From DASSBG01 sp965651365 (GTDB lineage Bacteria > Pseudomonadota > Gammaproteobacteria > Xanthomonadales > Rhodanobacteraceae), in the NCBI GenBank assembly GCA_965651365.1, contig CBFGSA010000047.1, positions 1 to 19,275 on the forward strand: DNA of 19,275 nucleotides. The letters run 5' to 3'. Below, one piece after another: positions 1 to 8,505 of this stretch. The notes under the pieces are model-generated. The model worked only from the letters and a program-made list of their open reading frames with translations. It was not told the DNA's origin and ran no database searches. The position numbers and the translations under genes were made by a program. Each line of letters opens with the position of its first letter. Within the stretch, counting starts at the first letter, position 1.

Positions 1-65
1 CCGACGGCAACGGCGGCTGGATGGAACGCAAGGCCAACATCGCATTGGGCGGAGACAACCCGTGA
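1..65 (+). CDS. pilP: Type IV pilus inner-membrane lipoprotein PilP, C-terminal end (partial)
   Basis: Only the last 20 codons are present, read in frame from base 3 and ending at TGA 63-65. The visible tail is DGNGGWMERKANIALGGDNP. The GGWxER pattern close to the end is typical of PilP, the periplasmic lipoprotein that links the PilN/PilO inner-membrane complex to the PilQ secretin in type IV pilus machines. The position directly before pilQ fits the conserved pilMNOPQ order. The stop is 20 bases before the preferred pilQ start. The fragment is too short to judge lipidation or domains; the assignment rests on the tail and on context. Confidence 0.8.
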   Translation, partial: DGNGGWMERKANIALGGDNP

Positions 66-85
66 GGACATTGGGGAGCAAGACC

Positions 86-2350
86 ATGAACATTTCTAGT
101 GCGCACGGTGTGCGTCGCAACCGCGTGTCCATCCGCTGGGCCGGCTTGTTGGTATTGTTGTTGTCGAGTCTGGCAATGGCCACCCCGGCGCTCGCGCAGC
201 ACACGCTGAAGGATCTCAGTTACCAGGTTCTACCCGGTGGCAAGGTGGCCTTGAGCCTGCACTTTGATGGGCCGGCGCCGACACCCAGTGCCTTCACCAC
301 CGACAAACCTCCGCGCATTGCTCTGGATTTCGCCAACACCGCCAACACGGTTTCCAGCCGCAGTATCGACATCGGCACTGGCGCCACATCCGGCGCGACC
401 ATTGTCACTGCCAATGGGCGCACCCGCGTGGTCATCGACCTGTTCCGACCCGCCACCTATCGCACCCGGCAAAATGGCGATACCCTGCTGGTGGACATCG
501 CCAACGGCAAGGTCGGCACCGAGAACACCCAAGCCTACGCTGCCACCGATCCGACCAAGGCGCCACCACCGGCAGGCATCAGTGTCAGCAATATCGATTT
601 TCGCCGCGGCGACCATGGCGCAGGCAAGGTCATCATCGACTTCAGCGGAGCCGGCGCCAACGCCGACATGAAGAACGACAATGGCCAGATCACCGTCAGT
701 CTCGGCCAGGTACAACTGCCGGCCAAATTCGCCAAGCATCTGGACGTGACCGATTTCGCCACGCCGGTGCAGTTCGTCGAGACGCGTGCCGTTCCGGGTG
801 GTGCGAAGATGCAGATCGCCACGACCGGCAGCATTGAAACCTCGGCCTATCAGACCGGCACCAAATATGTGGTGACTGTCGAACCCAAGGCCAAACCCAA
901 GGAAAAGGCGCCCGAACTCGGCCCGGACGGTCGGCCCAAGCCGGTCTACAGTGGCGAGCGCGTCACCTTCAATTTCCAGGACATTCCTGTACGTCAGGTC
1001 TTGCACCTGATTGCCAGCGAGTCCAACTTCAACATCGTCGTGGCCGACAGCGTCGGCGGTGAAATCACCCTGCGTCTGGTCAATGTACCCTGGGATCAGG
1101 CACTGGACATCGTGTTGCGCGCCAAGGGCCTGGACAAGCGCCAGGAAGGCAACGTGATCTGGGTCGCGCCACAGAAGGAAATCGCCGATCGCGAGCAGGC
1201 GATTGCCGAAGCACGCATGAAACAGGAACAAAGCGCTGAACTGGTGTCGGCCTATATCCCGATCAGCTATGGCAAGGCCGAGGAAATCGCCAAGCTGCTC
1301 ACCACCGGCAGCATGCAAGGTGGTGGCGGCGGAGGCGCCAGTGGTGGTCAGAACCAGTCACGCGGCTTTCTTTCACCGCGCGGCAGCGCCTCCTTCGATG
1401 TGCGCACCAATACATTGCTGGTCAACGACACGCCCGACAAGATTCGCGAAATCCGCAATCTGGTGGCCAAGCTGGATCAACCAGTGCAGCAGGTGCTGAT
1501 CGAGTCGCGCATCGTGGTGGCCACCGATAACTACGCACGCGACCTGGGTGTCAGGTTCGGCGTCAGCGGTGGCTACGAGGACAGCAAGGGCAATGTGATC
1601 ACGACCAGTGGCAGCCTGGACGGCACCAATACGATGATCAACCAGGCCCTGGTCAACCGCTTCAACAACAACGGCAGTGGCCTGCCCGTGGTGACCCCGG
1701 GCGGCACGCCGGGCGGCGTGGCTTCGCCTTCTCTCGGGGACCGACTCAACGTCAACCTGCCACTGAGCGGCGTCAGCCCGGCTGGCAGTTTCGGCTTGGC
1801 CATTCTGGGCGCCGACTATCTGCTCGATCTGGAGCTGAGCGCGGCACAAAGTGAAGGCAAGAGCGAGATCATTTCCAGTCCACGCGTCGTGACCGCCAAC
1901 CAGCAGATGGCGACCATCTCGCAGGGCCAGCAGATCGGCTATCAGACGGTCACCTCGGCCGGCCAGGGTGGCGGCCAGTTGCCCCAGGTCCAGTTCAAGG
2001 ACGTGACACTCAAGCTGGACGTGACACCCACCATCACCGCAGACGGGCGCGTCTTTCTGGATCTGGACGTGAAGAAGGACTCGCTGTCCGGCTTCTATCA
2101 GGGCTCGGGCGGTCAGATCCCGATCATCGACACGCGCAACATCAAGACCTCGGTGCTGGTCGACAATGGTGCCACCGTGGTTCTCGGAGGCATTCTCGAG
2201 ATCAACAAGACCGACGACATCACCAAGGTCCCGTTCCTGGGTGACGTGCCGGTGCTCGGCGCCCTGTTCCGCAACAAGAGCAAGACCAACAACCACGCCG
2301 AACTGCTGGTCTTCGTGACCCCGCGCATCCTCAGTCAGGAGCTCAAGTGA
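86..2350 (+). CDS. pilQ: Type IV pilus secretin PilQ
   Basis: Outer-membrane secretin that forms the channel through which the type IV pilus is extruded and retracted. The protein has about 754 residues. A signal peptide ends ALA|Q at residues 37/38. Two AMIN domains, which bind peptidoglycan in this family, lie at about 40-140 and 165-270. A secretin/TonB N-terminal short domain follows at about 290-365, a secretin_N domain at about 387-470 carrying a Gly/Ser/Gln-rich loop (bases about 1318-1365), and the secretin barrel domain from about 560 to the end. The barrel ends with the typical VPFLGDVPVLGALFRN segment. ATG 86 is chosen because GGGGAG at 73-78 lies 7 bases upstream. A GTG at 62 is in frame and would overlap the pilP stop, but it places a charged stretch before the signal peptide. 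The length is normal for a Xanthomonad-type PilQ, and pilP directly upstream supports the call. Confidence 0.96.
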   Translation: MNISSAHGVRRNRVSIRWAGLLVLLLSSLAMATPALAQHTLKDLSYQVLPGGKVALSLHFDGPAPTPSAFTTDKPPRIALDFANTANTVSSRSIDIGTGATSGATIVTANGRTRVVIDLFRPATYRTRQNGDTLLVDIANGKVGTENTQAYAATDPTKAPPPAGISVSNIDFRRGDHGAGKVIIDFSGAGANADMKNDNGQITVSLGQVQLPAKFAKHLDVTDFATPVQFVETRAVPGGAKMQIATTGSIETSAYQTGTKYVVTVEPKAKPKEKAPELGPDGRPKPVYSGERVTFNFQDIPVRQVLHLIASESNFNIVVADSVGGEITLRLVNVPWDQALDIVLRAKGLDKRQEGNVIWVAPQKEIADREQAIAEARMKQEQSAELVSAYIPISYGKAEEIAKLLTTGSMQGGGGGGASGGQNQSRGFLSPRGSASFDVRTNTLLVNDTPDKIREIRNLVAKLDQPVQQVLIESRIVVATDNYARDLGVRFGVSGGYEDSKGNVITTSGSLDGTNTMINQALVNRFNNNGSGLPVVTPGGTPGGVASPSLGDRLNVNLPLSGVSPAGSFGLAILGADYLLDLELSAAQSEGKSEIISSPRVVTANQQMATISQGQQIGYQTVTSAGQGGGQLPQVQFKDVTLKLDVTPTITADGRVFLDLDVKKDSLSGFYQGSGGQIPIIDTRNIKTSVLVDNGATVVLGGILEINKTDDITKVPFLGDVPVLGALFRNKSKTNNHAELLVFVTPRILSQELK

Positions 2351-2403
2351 GCAGGGCCCCGACCCACGACAAAGCCATGATGAAAAATACTCGGAGACGC
2401 CAC

Positions 2404-4653
2404 ATGAAATCCCTCTTCAAGCTTTGCCTGCCATTGCTGGCCACGGCCCTGCTCGCCAGTTGCGGCGGTGGCGGCGGTGATGGCCACGGCGCTTTCACGC
2501 CGCCGGCCAGCGGCAAGATCTCGATTGTGGCGGAGACCCAGGAGCTGCCATTGAATTCGCTGGGTGCGCTGCCGGACCCTGGCGGCCCGTTCACCACCGA
2601 GGTGACGATTACCTTGCGCAATCATGACGGCACGCTGATCAACGCGGCGACTACGGTCAATGTGTCGATCAACCCGGTGTCCGTGGCCACATTCTCGACC
2701 CTGGACGATCCGTCGACCGATGACATCAACGAGATCCTCCAGCGTTGGGGGCAAGCCCCGGTGGATGTGGTGGCCGGCCAGGCCACTGTCTTCGTCACCT
2801 CCTACAAGAGTGCGGGCACCGCGACCCTCACCGTGACCTCGCCGGACGTGAACGGGCTGGCGATACAGTCCGCTTCAATGGACTTCACCGTCGGCAACGT
2901 TGCCGCGCCCACCCCGGCAAACATCAGTGCCAGCAGCCAATATCCCGGTGTGTATCTTGCCAACTCGGGTGGTCGCAGCAGCACCCTGCTGACTGCCGTC
3001 GTTACAGACGCCGGCAACCAGACCGTGCCGGATTCCGATGCGGCCAACGTGCAGTTTGAAGTTGTGGGGGATTCCAGTAATGGCAGCCTGACGGGTGACT
3101 CCGGCAACGGTCAGAAAATCCAGGTACACACCACCAAGGGCGTTGCACACGGGTCCTTCAAGGCGGGCACGGTGCAGGGCCCGGTCACGGTCAAGGTGAC
3201 TGCCGATGCAGCCGACAACAACGTCAGCAACGGTATCAGCGATCCGGTCACCGCTACTCTCACGGTAGTGGTTTCCGACGGCCAGCTTTACAGCCTGGAA
3301 ATCACCTCGCCGGCATTCGCCAGCAAGCTGCCGGGCATTACAGTCAATTCGCTGCCTGTTTCCGATGACACCGAGCCGGCGTCGGGCAGCACCAGCCTGA
3401 TTCCGCCAAATCCGGATGCAACCCTGAGCTTGACCGTCAGCGCGCTGGCGACTGATCGCCAGGGCAACCCGGTTCTGCCGGGCACCGCAATCCGCTTCGG
3501 TTCCGTGGATGAGCCCGTCGCGCCGTTTGACCAGTCCGGTGGCGGCAACTACTTCCAGATTTCCGGCACGGACGGCAATCCAAAGGAAGGCGGAACACTC
3601 TTTACCGCACCGACCGGGCATTTCACCACCGCCGGCGGTGGTGCGGGTCCGGGCGATGCCCTGGTCGTGTTCGGCAAGGCCGTGCAGGGCAACGCGAATC
3701 TGGAAAGCGCGCTCACTGTCAGCCAGATCAACGGGCCGGGCAGTCTGAACACCACGTCGAGCTTCAACATGAACGACACAACGGGCTCGTCGGTCGATTA
3801 CGGGGCTGTGCTGCCGTATTTGATTGGACGCTCGATGCACGGCAACATCACGGCAACCGCCGACACCAATGACGTTGGTGTGGCCAGCGCCAAATTGACC
3901 TACACCGTCAATTCGGTTGGCCATGCCGCAGCAATCTGGGCACAGGGCGCAGGTGCTGATCGCGTTACCGATGCCTTGACCCTGACCTACCCCGGCGTGG
4001 CGCCTGCCACTCTGATCGCCTACCCGAGTCCAATTCCGGGCAACACCACGACCAACGTGACGGTATGCCTGAGCGATGCTCTGGGCATCCCGCTGCGTGG
4101 TTATCCAATCAGCTTCGCCTTCCAGCTCAATGGCGGCACCGGGTCCGTGGATGGCGTGGCCACAGGCGGCATCATGAATCATTACACCGGGGCGGATGGC
4201 TGCACCACGGGCCAGGTCAAGACCAGCGGTGTCCCGGCCAGCAGCGGTGATGGCGACAGCGGCAGCCTGATGTTCAGTGCCGCCGGAGCCACTGCGGAAG
4301 TCAAGATCAAGGTTCAGGTGGCCTTCCTGCAGGCTTCGCCCAGCCCGGTCTGCAGTGCCGACGGCGACGATACTGCCACTCCGTCGGTGCCGGCCGATCC
4401 CGCGTACGTCACGGTCAAGGCCTTCACAACCGGAGGTGGCCCGGCTTCTGGCGTGAACATCACTGCCAGCTGCAGCGACGGCGCCACGGTAACGCCGAGT
4501 TCCGGCGTGACCAGCGGCGCGGGTACCGTCGGCTTCCAGATTGTCGCTCCGGACAATGTCTCAAGCACATGCACGTACACGGCCGACAATGGCATGACGA
4601 CCACCTCTATCGTCAACGGCAGTGGCGGCTCTTTCAGTCCGGCCTGTCCATGA
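2404..4653 (+). CDS. Large Ig-like-domain lipoprotein downstream of pilQ
   Basis: The protein has about 749 residues. It begins with a lipoprotein signal: basic MKSLFK, a hydrophobic run, then lipobox L17-A-S-C20, followed by a Gly-rich linker. The rest is Ser/Thr/Gly/Val-rich beta sequence that looks like several bacterial Ig-like (Big/invasin-type) domains. Visible units start near residues 35, 165, 300 and 535, with repeated patterns such as LTAVVTDAGNQTVPD and LTVSALATDRQGNPVLPG. Six cysteines fall in the last third and could form disulfides. No catalytic motif is seen. ATG 2404 is preferred because GGAG 2393-2396 lies 7 bases upstream; ATGs at 2377/2380 and a GTG at 2347 are in frame but lack a good ribosome site. 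It starts 53 bases after the pilQ stop with no terminator between, so it is probably co-transcribed with pilQ. The likely role is cell-surface or outer-membrane anchored adhesion or stalk; a pilus-linked role is inference only. Confidence 0.85.
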   Translation: MKSLFKLCLPLLATALLASCGGGGGDGHGAFTPPASGKISIVAETQELPLNSLGALPDPGGPFTTEVTITLRNHDGTLINAATTVNVSINPVSVATFSTLDDPSTDDINEILQRWGQAPVDVVAGQATVFVTSYKSAGTATLTVTSPDVNGLAIQSASMDFTVGNVAAPTPANISASSQYPGVYLANSGGRSSTLLTAVVTDAGNQTVPDSDAANVQFEVVGDSSNGSLTGDSGNGQKIQVHTTKGVAHGSFKAGTVQGPVTVKVTADAADNNVSNGISDPVTATLTVVVSDGQLYSLEITSPAFASKLPGITVNSLPVSDDTEPASGSTSLIPPNPDATLSLTVSALATDRQGNPVLPGTAIRFGSVDEPVAPFDQSGGGNYFQISGTDGNPKEGGTLFTAPTGHFTTAGGGAGPGDALVVFGKAVQGNANLESALTVSQINGPGSLNTTSSFNMNDTTGSSVDYGAVLPYLIGRSMHGNITATADTNDVGVASAKLTYTVNSVGHAAAIWAQGAGADRVTDALTLTYPGVAPATLIAYPSPIPGNTTTNVTVCLSDALGIPLRGYPISFAFQLNGGTGSVDGVATGGIMNHYTGADGCTTGQVKTSGVPASSGDGDSGSLMFSAAGATAEVKIKVQVAFLQASPSPVCSADGDDTATPSVPADPAYVTVKAFTTGGGPASGVNITASCSDGATVTPSSGVTSGAGTVGFQIVAPDNVSSTCTYTADNGMTTTSIVNGSGGSFSPACP

Positions 4654-4675
4654 ATGTCAGCGTGTGATGTCACCG

Positions 4676-4711
4676 CAAGAAGGGTCGCTGTTCAGCGGCC
4701 CTTCTTGTTTC
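4676..4711 (+). terminator. Rho-independent terminator after the pilQ-lipoprotein unit
   Basis: CAAGAAGGG (4676-4684) pairs perfectly with CCCTTCTTG (4699-4707). An inner GCT/AGC stem closes a short loop, and GTTT follows the 3' arm. The T run is short. The hairpin begins 22 bases after the lipoprotein stop and separates the pilus unit from the Bat operon. Bases 4712-4923 between it and moxR hold no gene and no convincing promoter that I can point to. Confidence 0.8.
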
Positions 4712-4870
4712 CTGGCAACCGAAAACTGAAAACCGCAATGGGTTGGCTAAACTATTTCATGGCGCCGTGGTCAAACCGTACCGCCAACTGAACTGAACCA
4801 ATTTGCAGGTTCCTGTATCGGTCATGGGCGCGCGCCTCTGGTACAGAAATCCCCCCTGGCCCGCTCACCG

Positions 4871-4923
4871 AGGACAAGGCCTGTTGCAAACGGGTGCAGA
4901 TACGAACCAACAGGACAAGGTCT

Positions 4924-4925
<2 letters not shown>
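4871..4925 (+). repeat. 14-bp direct repeat upstream of and overlapping the moxR start
   Basis: AGGACAAGGCCTGT (4871-4884) and AGGACAAGGTCTGT (4912-4925) differ at one base and lie 41 bases apart, about four helical turns. The second copy supplies the AGGA ribosome-site match for the preferred GTG start of the MoxR gene. It could be an operator pair or chance; nothing else in the sequence decides this. Confidence 0.35.
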
Positions 4926-5940
<1,015 letters not shown>

Positions 5941-5943
5941 AGC

Positions 5944-6049
5944 CGGGACTCGGGACTCGGTTTTCGGGGTTCGGGTGCATCATGCGTGGGCGGCCGAAAC
6001 GGTGCGCTTCGATACGCGCAGGGTGCTGCTGAGCAAAGCGAAGCGCACC
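5944..6049. repeat. 7-bp tandem repeat followed by an 11-bp perfect inverted repeat
   Basis: Five consecutive heptamers begin CGG: CGGGACT, CGGGACT, CGGTTTT, CGGGGTT, CGGGTGC (5944-5978). Next, GGTGCGCTTCG (6001-6011) is the exact inverse of CGAAGCGCACC (6039-6049), enclosing 27 bases that include CGCGCAGGGTGCTGCTGAGC. Short GGGACTCGGGA-type runs and GTGCGCT-type palindromes recur between genes in Lysobacterales genomes (recalled, not searched). The element fills most of the moxR-DUF58 gap. It has no T run, so it is unlikely to be a simple terminator, but it could modulate transcript ends inside the operon. Confidence 0.6.
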
Positions 6050-6105
6050 ATCGAGGCCTCCATACATTCGATATTACTTTCGACCGCCGACTGACATTGA
6101 TCTTC

Positions 6106-7056
6106 ATGACCGCCGCAGAGCCTCAATCAAGCCAGTCGCTCCCGCCCGGCGACGGTCTCGCTCACGCCAGCCTCGACGAGCTGCTGGCACTGCGCCATCA
6201 GGTGCCGCGCCTGCGTTCGGGCTTGCGGGCGCGCTCGGCGCCGGCGGGCCAGCACCTCAGCCACCTGCATGCGCGCGGGGTCGACTATGCCGAATCGCGC
6301 ATCTACCAGCCCGGTGACGATATCCGGGTGATGGACTGGCGGGTCACGGCGCGCACCGGCAAGCCGCATACCAAGCTGTTTCTGGAAGAGCGCGAACGGG
6401 ACCTGCTGATCGTGATCGACATGAGCACCTCGATGCAGTTCGGAACGCGTCGCCGCTTCAAGTCGGTGCAGGCGCTGCGGGCGGCGGCACTGGCCGCCTG
6501 GATGACCGTGGCGGCGGGTGACCGCGTCGGTGCGCTGAGTTTTGGCCGCAGCCACGGCTGGATCCGTCCGCGGGGTGGCGTGCGCGGGGTGCTCGCGATG
6601 CTGGGCGAGTTGCTGCGTCTGGACCAGGGCGAGGAGGCCGACGGGGAGCCGCTGTCGCAGGCACTCAAGCGCGTGCAGCGCCGATTGCACGGCGGCAGCC
6701 GCGTGCTGCTGATCAGCGACGGCTTCAGTTGCGACCAGGCTGCCACGGCCGCACTGCGGCGCTTGTCGGCCAAGGCGGACGTGACGGCGCTGGGCGTCGC
6801 CGATGTGCTGGAAACCCGTGCGCCGGCGGCCCCCGGGCTGGCCGTCGAGCATGGCGGGAGGAAGGTTCGTCTGGCGCTGGACCGGGCTGCGGCACGGCGT
6901 GCCTTTCAGCAAGCCCTGGGCCGTGGTCGGCGCCAGTTCGATGCCTTGTGCCATGATTGTGGCGTACGTCAGCGCTGGATCGATACGGCAGCCGAGCCGC
7001 AGGTGGCGCTGCGCGAGCTGCTGGCGGGCACCCTGCAACGACGCCAGGGGCGATGA
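6106..7056 (+). CDS. DUF58 domain protein (VWA-like, MoxR partner)
   Basis: The protein has about 316 residues. The DUF58 signature is clear: a Tyr/Pro/Gly-Asp segment YQPGDDIRVMDWRVTART, then KLFLEERERDLLIVIDMSTSM. The last part is a complete VWA metal (MIDAS) motif, D105-x-S107-x-S109. No signal peptide or membrane segment is visible, so a cytoplasmic location facing the MoxR ATPase is likely. ATG 6106 is chosen because it leaves a normal 60-residue lead into the domain; its ribosome site is poor. The ORF stays open upstream to GTG 5986, but that stretch is the repeat region. The stop overlaps the next gene (ATGA). Family knowledge: DUF58 genes sit beside moxR in most Bat-type clusters, and the biochemical role is not settled. 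Confidence 0.92.
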   Translation: MTAAEPQSSQSLPPGDGLAHASLDELLALRHQVPRLRSGLRARSAPAGQHLSHLHARGVDYAESRIYQPGDDIRVMDWRVTARTGKPHTKLFLEERERDLLIVIDMSTSMQFGTRRRFKSVQALRAAALAAWMTVAAGDRVGALSFGRSHGWIRPRGGVRGVLAMLGELLRLDQGEEADGEPLSQALKRVQRRLHGGSRVLLISDGFSCDQAATAALRRLSAKADVTALGVADVLETRAPAAPGLAVEHGGRKVRLALDRAAARRAFQQALGRGRRQFDALCHDCGVRQRWIDTAAEPQVALRELLAGTLQRRQGR

Positions 7057-7526
7057 TGCTGCAGCCGCCAGGTCCGAAATTGCGTGATATTCACGTCCCG
7101 CCCGCCGCGTGGTGGCCGCCGGCGCCGGGCTGGTGGATTCTGGCGGCGCTGCTGGTCGTTGTCGTGCTTGTGCTGGCCTGGCGCTGGCGTGTGCACAGAC
7201 GCAGACGCGCAGTGCGTCGGGCGCTTGCTGTCGAGCTGCATCGTGTGCGGGAGAATTTCCGCGAAACCGGCGATCATCCACGGCTGGCCGCGGATCTGTC
7301 GCAGCTGCTGCGCCGCGCCGTGCGTTTGCGCACAGGCCAAAGCCGGCTCCAGGGCGACGCCTGGCTTGCACAGTTGCAGCAGCTTGCGCCGGGCGTGATC
7401 GATGCCGAACAGGCTGTGCTGCTGGAGCGCACGCCCTACCAGCCGCATGCCGATTTCGATGCCGAGTCGGTGCTGAAATCCTGCGAGGCCTGGTTGCATA
7501 CGGCCTTGAGGGGGCAGCATGCCTGA
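7053..7526 (+). CDS. DUF4381 membrane protein of the Bat cluster
   Basis: A small protein of about 157 residues with one membrane helix near residues 26-45 (a Leu/Val run after PAPGWW), followed by a basic RVHRRRR stretch and a soluble alpha-helical domain. The order PPAAWWPPAPGWWILA, then helix, then Arg cluster is typical of DUF4381. That family lies between DUF58 and VWA genes in gammaproteobacterial Bat operons. The C-terminal part, with LSQLLRRAVRL and WLAQL, is predicted cytoplasmic by the positive-inside rule. ATG 7053 overlaps the DUF58 stop by 4 bases; ATG 7056 is equally possible. The end overlaps the next start by 8 bases. Function is unknown; it may scaffold the membrane VWA proteins. 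Confidence 0.85.
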   Translation: MMLQPPGPKLRDIHVPPAAWWPPAPGWWILAALLVVVVLVLAWRWRVHRRRRAVRRALAVELHRVRENFRETGDHPRLAADLSQLLRRAVRLRTGQSRLQGDAWLAQLQQLAPGVIDAEQAVLLERTPYQPHADFDAESVLKSCEAWLHTALRGQHA

Positions 7527-8505
7527 GTTCGCCTGGCCCTGGGCATTCGCCTTGCTGCCGCTGCCCTGGTTGGTGTGGCGGCTGCTGCCTGTGGCGGGCA
7601 TCGGCGCGGCACTGCATTTGCCCCAGCACGGTTTGGAACTTGCCGCCGGCACCAAGCTTGCGCGTCGGCGCTGGTCGCCGCTGCTGCTGCTGGCGTGGGC
7701 CTTGCTGGTGTGCGCAGCGGCGCGGCCACAGCAACTCGGTGCGGTGGAAAAGCCACCACGTTCCGGCCGCGCCATGATGCTGGCAATCGACATCTCCGGC
7801 AGCATGCAGAACCGCGACATGCAGTTGGGCGGCCGCCAGGTCAGCCGTTTCACCGCCACCCGCGCGATTGCCGGCGACTTCATCAAGCGCCGTCAGGGTG
7901 ACGAGCTGGGCCTGATCCTGTTTGGCTCGCACGCCTACCTGATAACGCCGTTGACGTATGACCTGACCACCGTGCGCAAGCAGCTCGACAGCAGCGCCGT
8001 CGGCCTGGCTGGGCGCGAAACCGCGATTGGCGATGCCATCGCGGTTGCCGTCCGGCGCCTGGCACCGCTGCCGGCGCAGGCGCGGGTGCTGATCCTGCTC
8101 ACCGATGGCGTCAATACGGCCGGCAATCTCAGTCCCGGGGATGCGGCAAAAATCGCCAGGGCCGCCGGGGTGCGCATCTACACCATCGGCATTGGCAGCG
8201 AACACAACAGCCTGCTGGACATTTTCGGCAACATGATGCCGGGTCCGGCTGGCGCATCGCTCGATGTGCAGGCCTTGACCGCGATAGCCCAGTCGACCGG
8301 CGGCCAGTTCTACCGTGCGACCGACACCGCGCAACTGGCGGCGGCCTGGCGCAGCATTGACCAGCTCGAGCCCGTGCAGCAGAAGTCCCGGCCGCTGCGC
8401 CCACGGCACGAGATGTTTCGCTGGCCGCTGGTGGCCGCGGCCCTGCTGGCGCTGTTGGTGCTGGCCTGGCGCAGCCTGCCCGAAGTGCCGGAGCGCGGAA
8501 CATGA
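7519..8505 (+). CDS. batA: BatA-like membrane VWA-domain protein
   Basis: The protein has about 328 residues. Two N-terminal membrane helices (about 5-20 and 52-68) are followed by a periplasmic or membrane-proximal VWA domain (about 85-280). The MIDAS is intact: D91-I-S93-G-S95, with a later LLTDGVNTAG loop holding the second Asp. A C-terminal helix (about 300-320) ends the protein. The segment RPQQLGAVEKPPRSGRAMM before the domain and the FGSHAYLITPLTYD block are usual in BatA. The start ATG overlaps the DUF4381 stop by 8 bases, and the stop overlaps the next start (ATGA). Family knowledge: BatA-E were named for aerotolerance in Bacteroides, but their molecular action is unresolved; metal-dependent partner binding is the expected role here. 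Confidence 0.9.
   Translation: MPEFAWPWAFALLPLPWLVWRLLPVAGIGAALHLPQHGLELAAGTKLARRRWSPLLLLAWALLVCAAARPQQLGAVEKPPRSGRAMMLAIDISGSMQNRDMQLGGRQVSRFTATRAIAGDFIKRRQGDELGLILFGSHAYLITPLTYDLTTVRKQLDSSAVGLAGRETAIGDAIAVAVRRLAPLPAQARVLILLTDGVNTAGNLSPGDAAKIARAAGVRIYTIGIGSEHNSLLDIFGNMMPGPAGASLDVQALTAIAQSTGGQFYRATDTAQLAAAWRSIDQLEPVQQKSRPLRPRHEMFRWPLVAAALLALLVLAWRSLPEVPERGT

Noticed and set aside
62..85. GTG 62 as the pilQ start.
   Set aside because: ATG 86 has GGGGAG at 7 bases and starts a normal signal peptide; the upstream extension adds nothing typical of PilQ.
230..1318. Minus-strand open frame of 362 codons opposite pilQ.
   Set aside because: No domain is recognisable and PilQ AMIN and secretin domains occupy the other strand.
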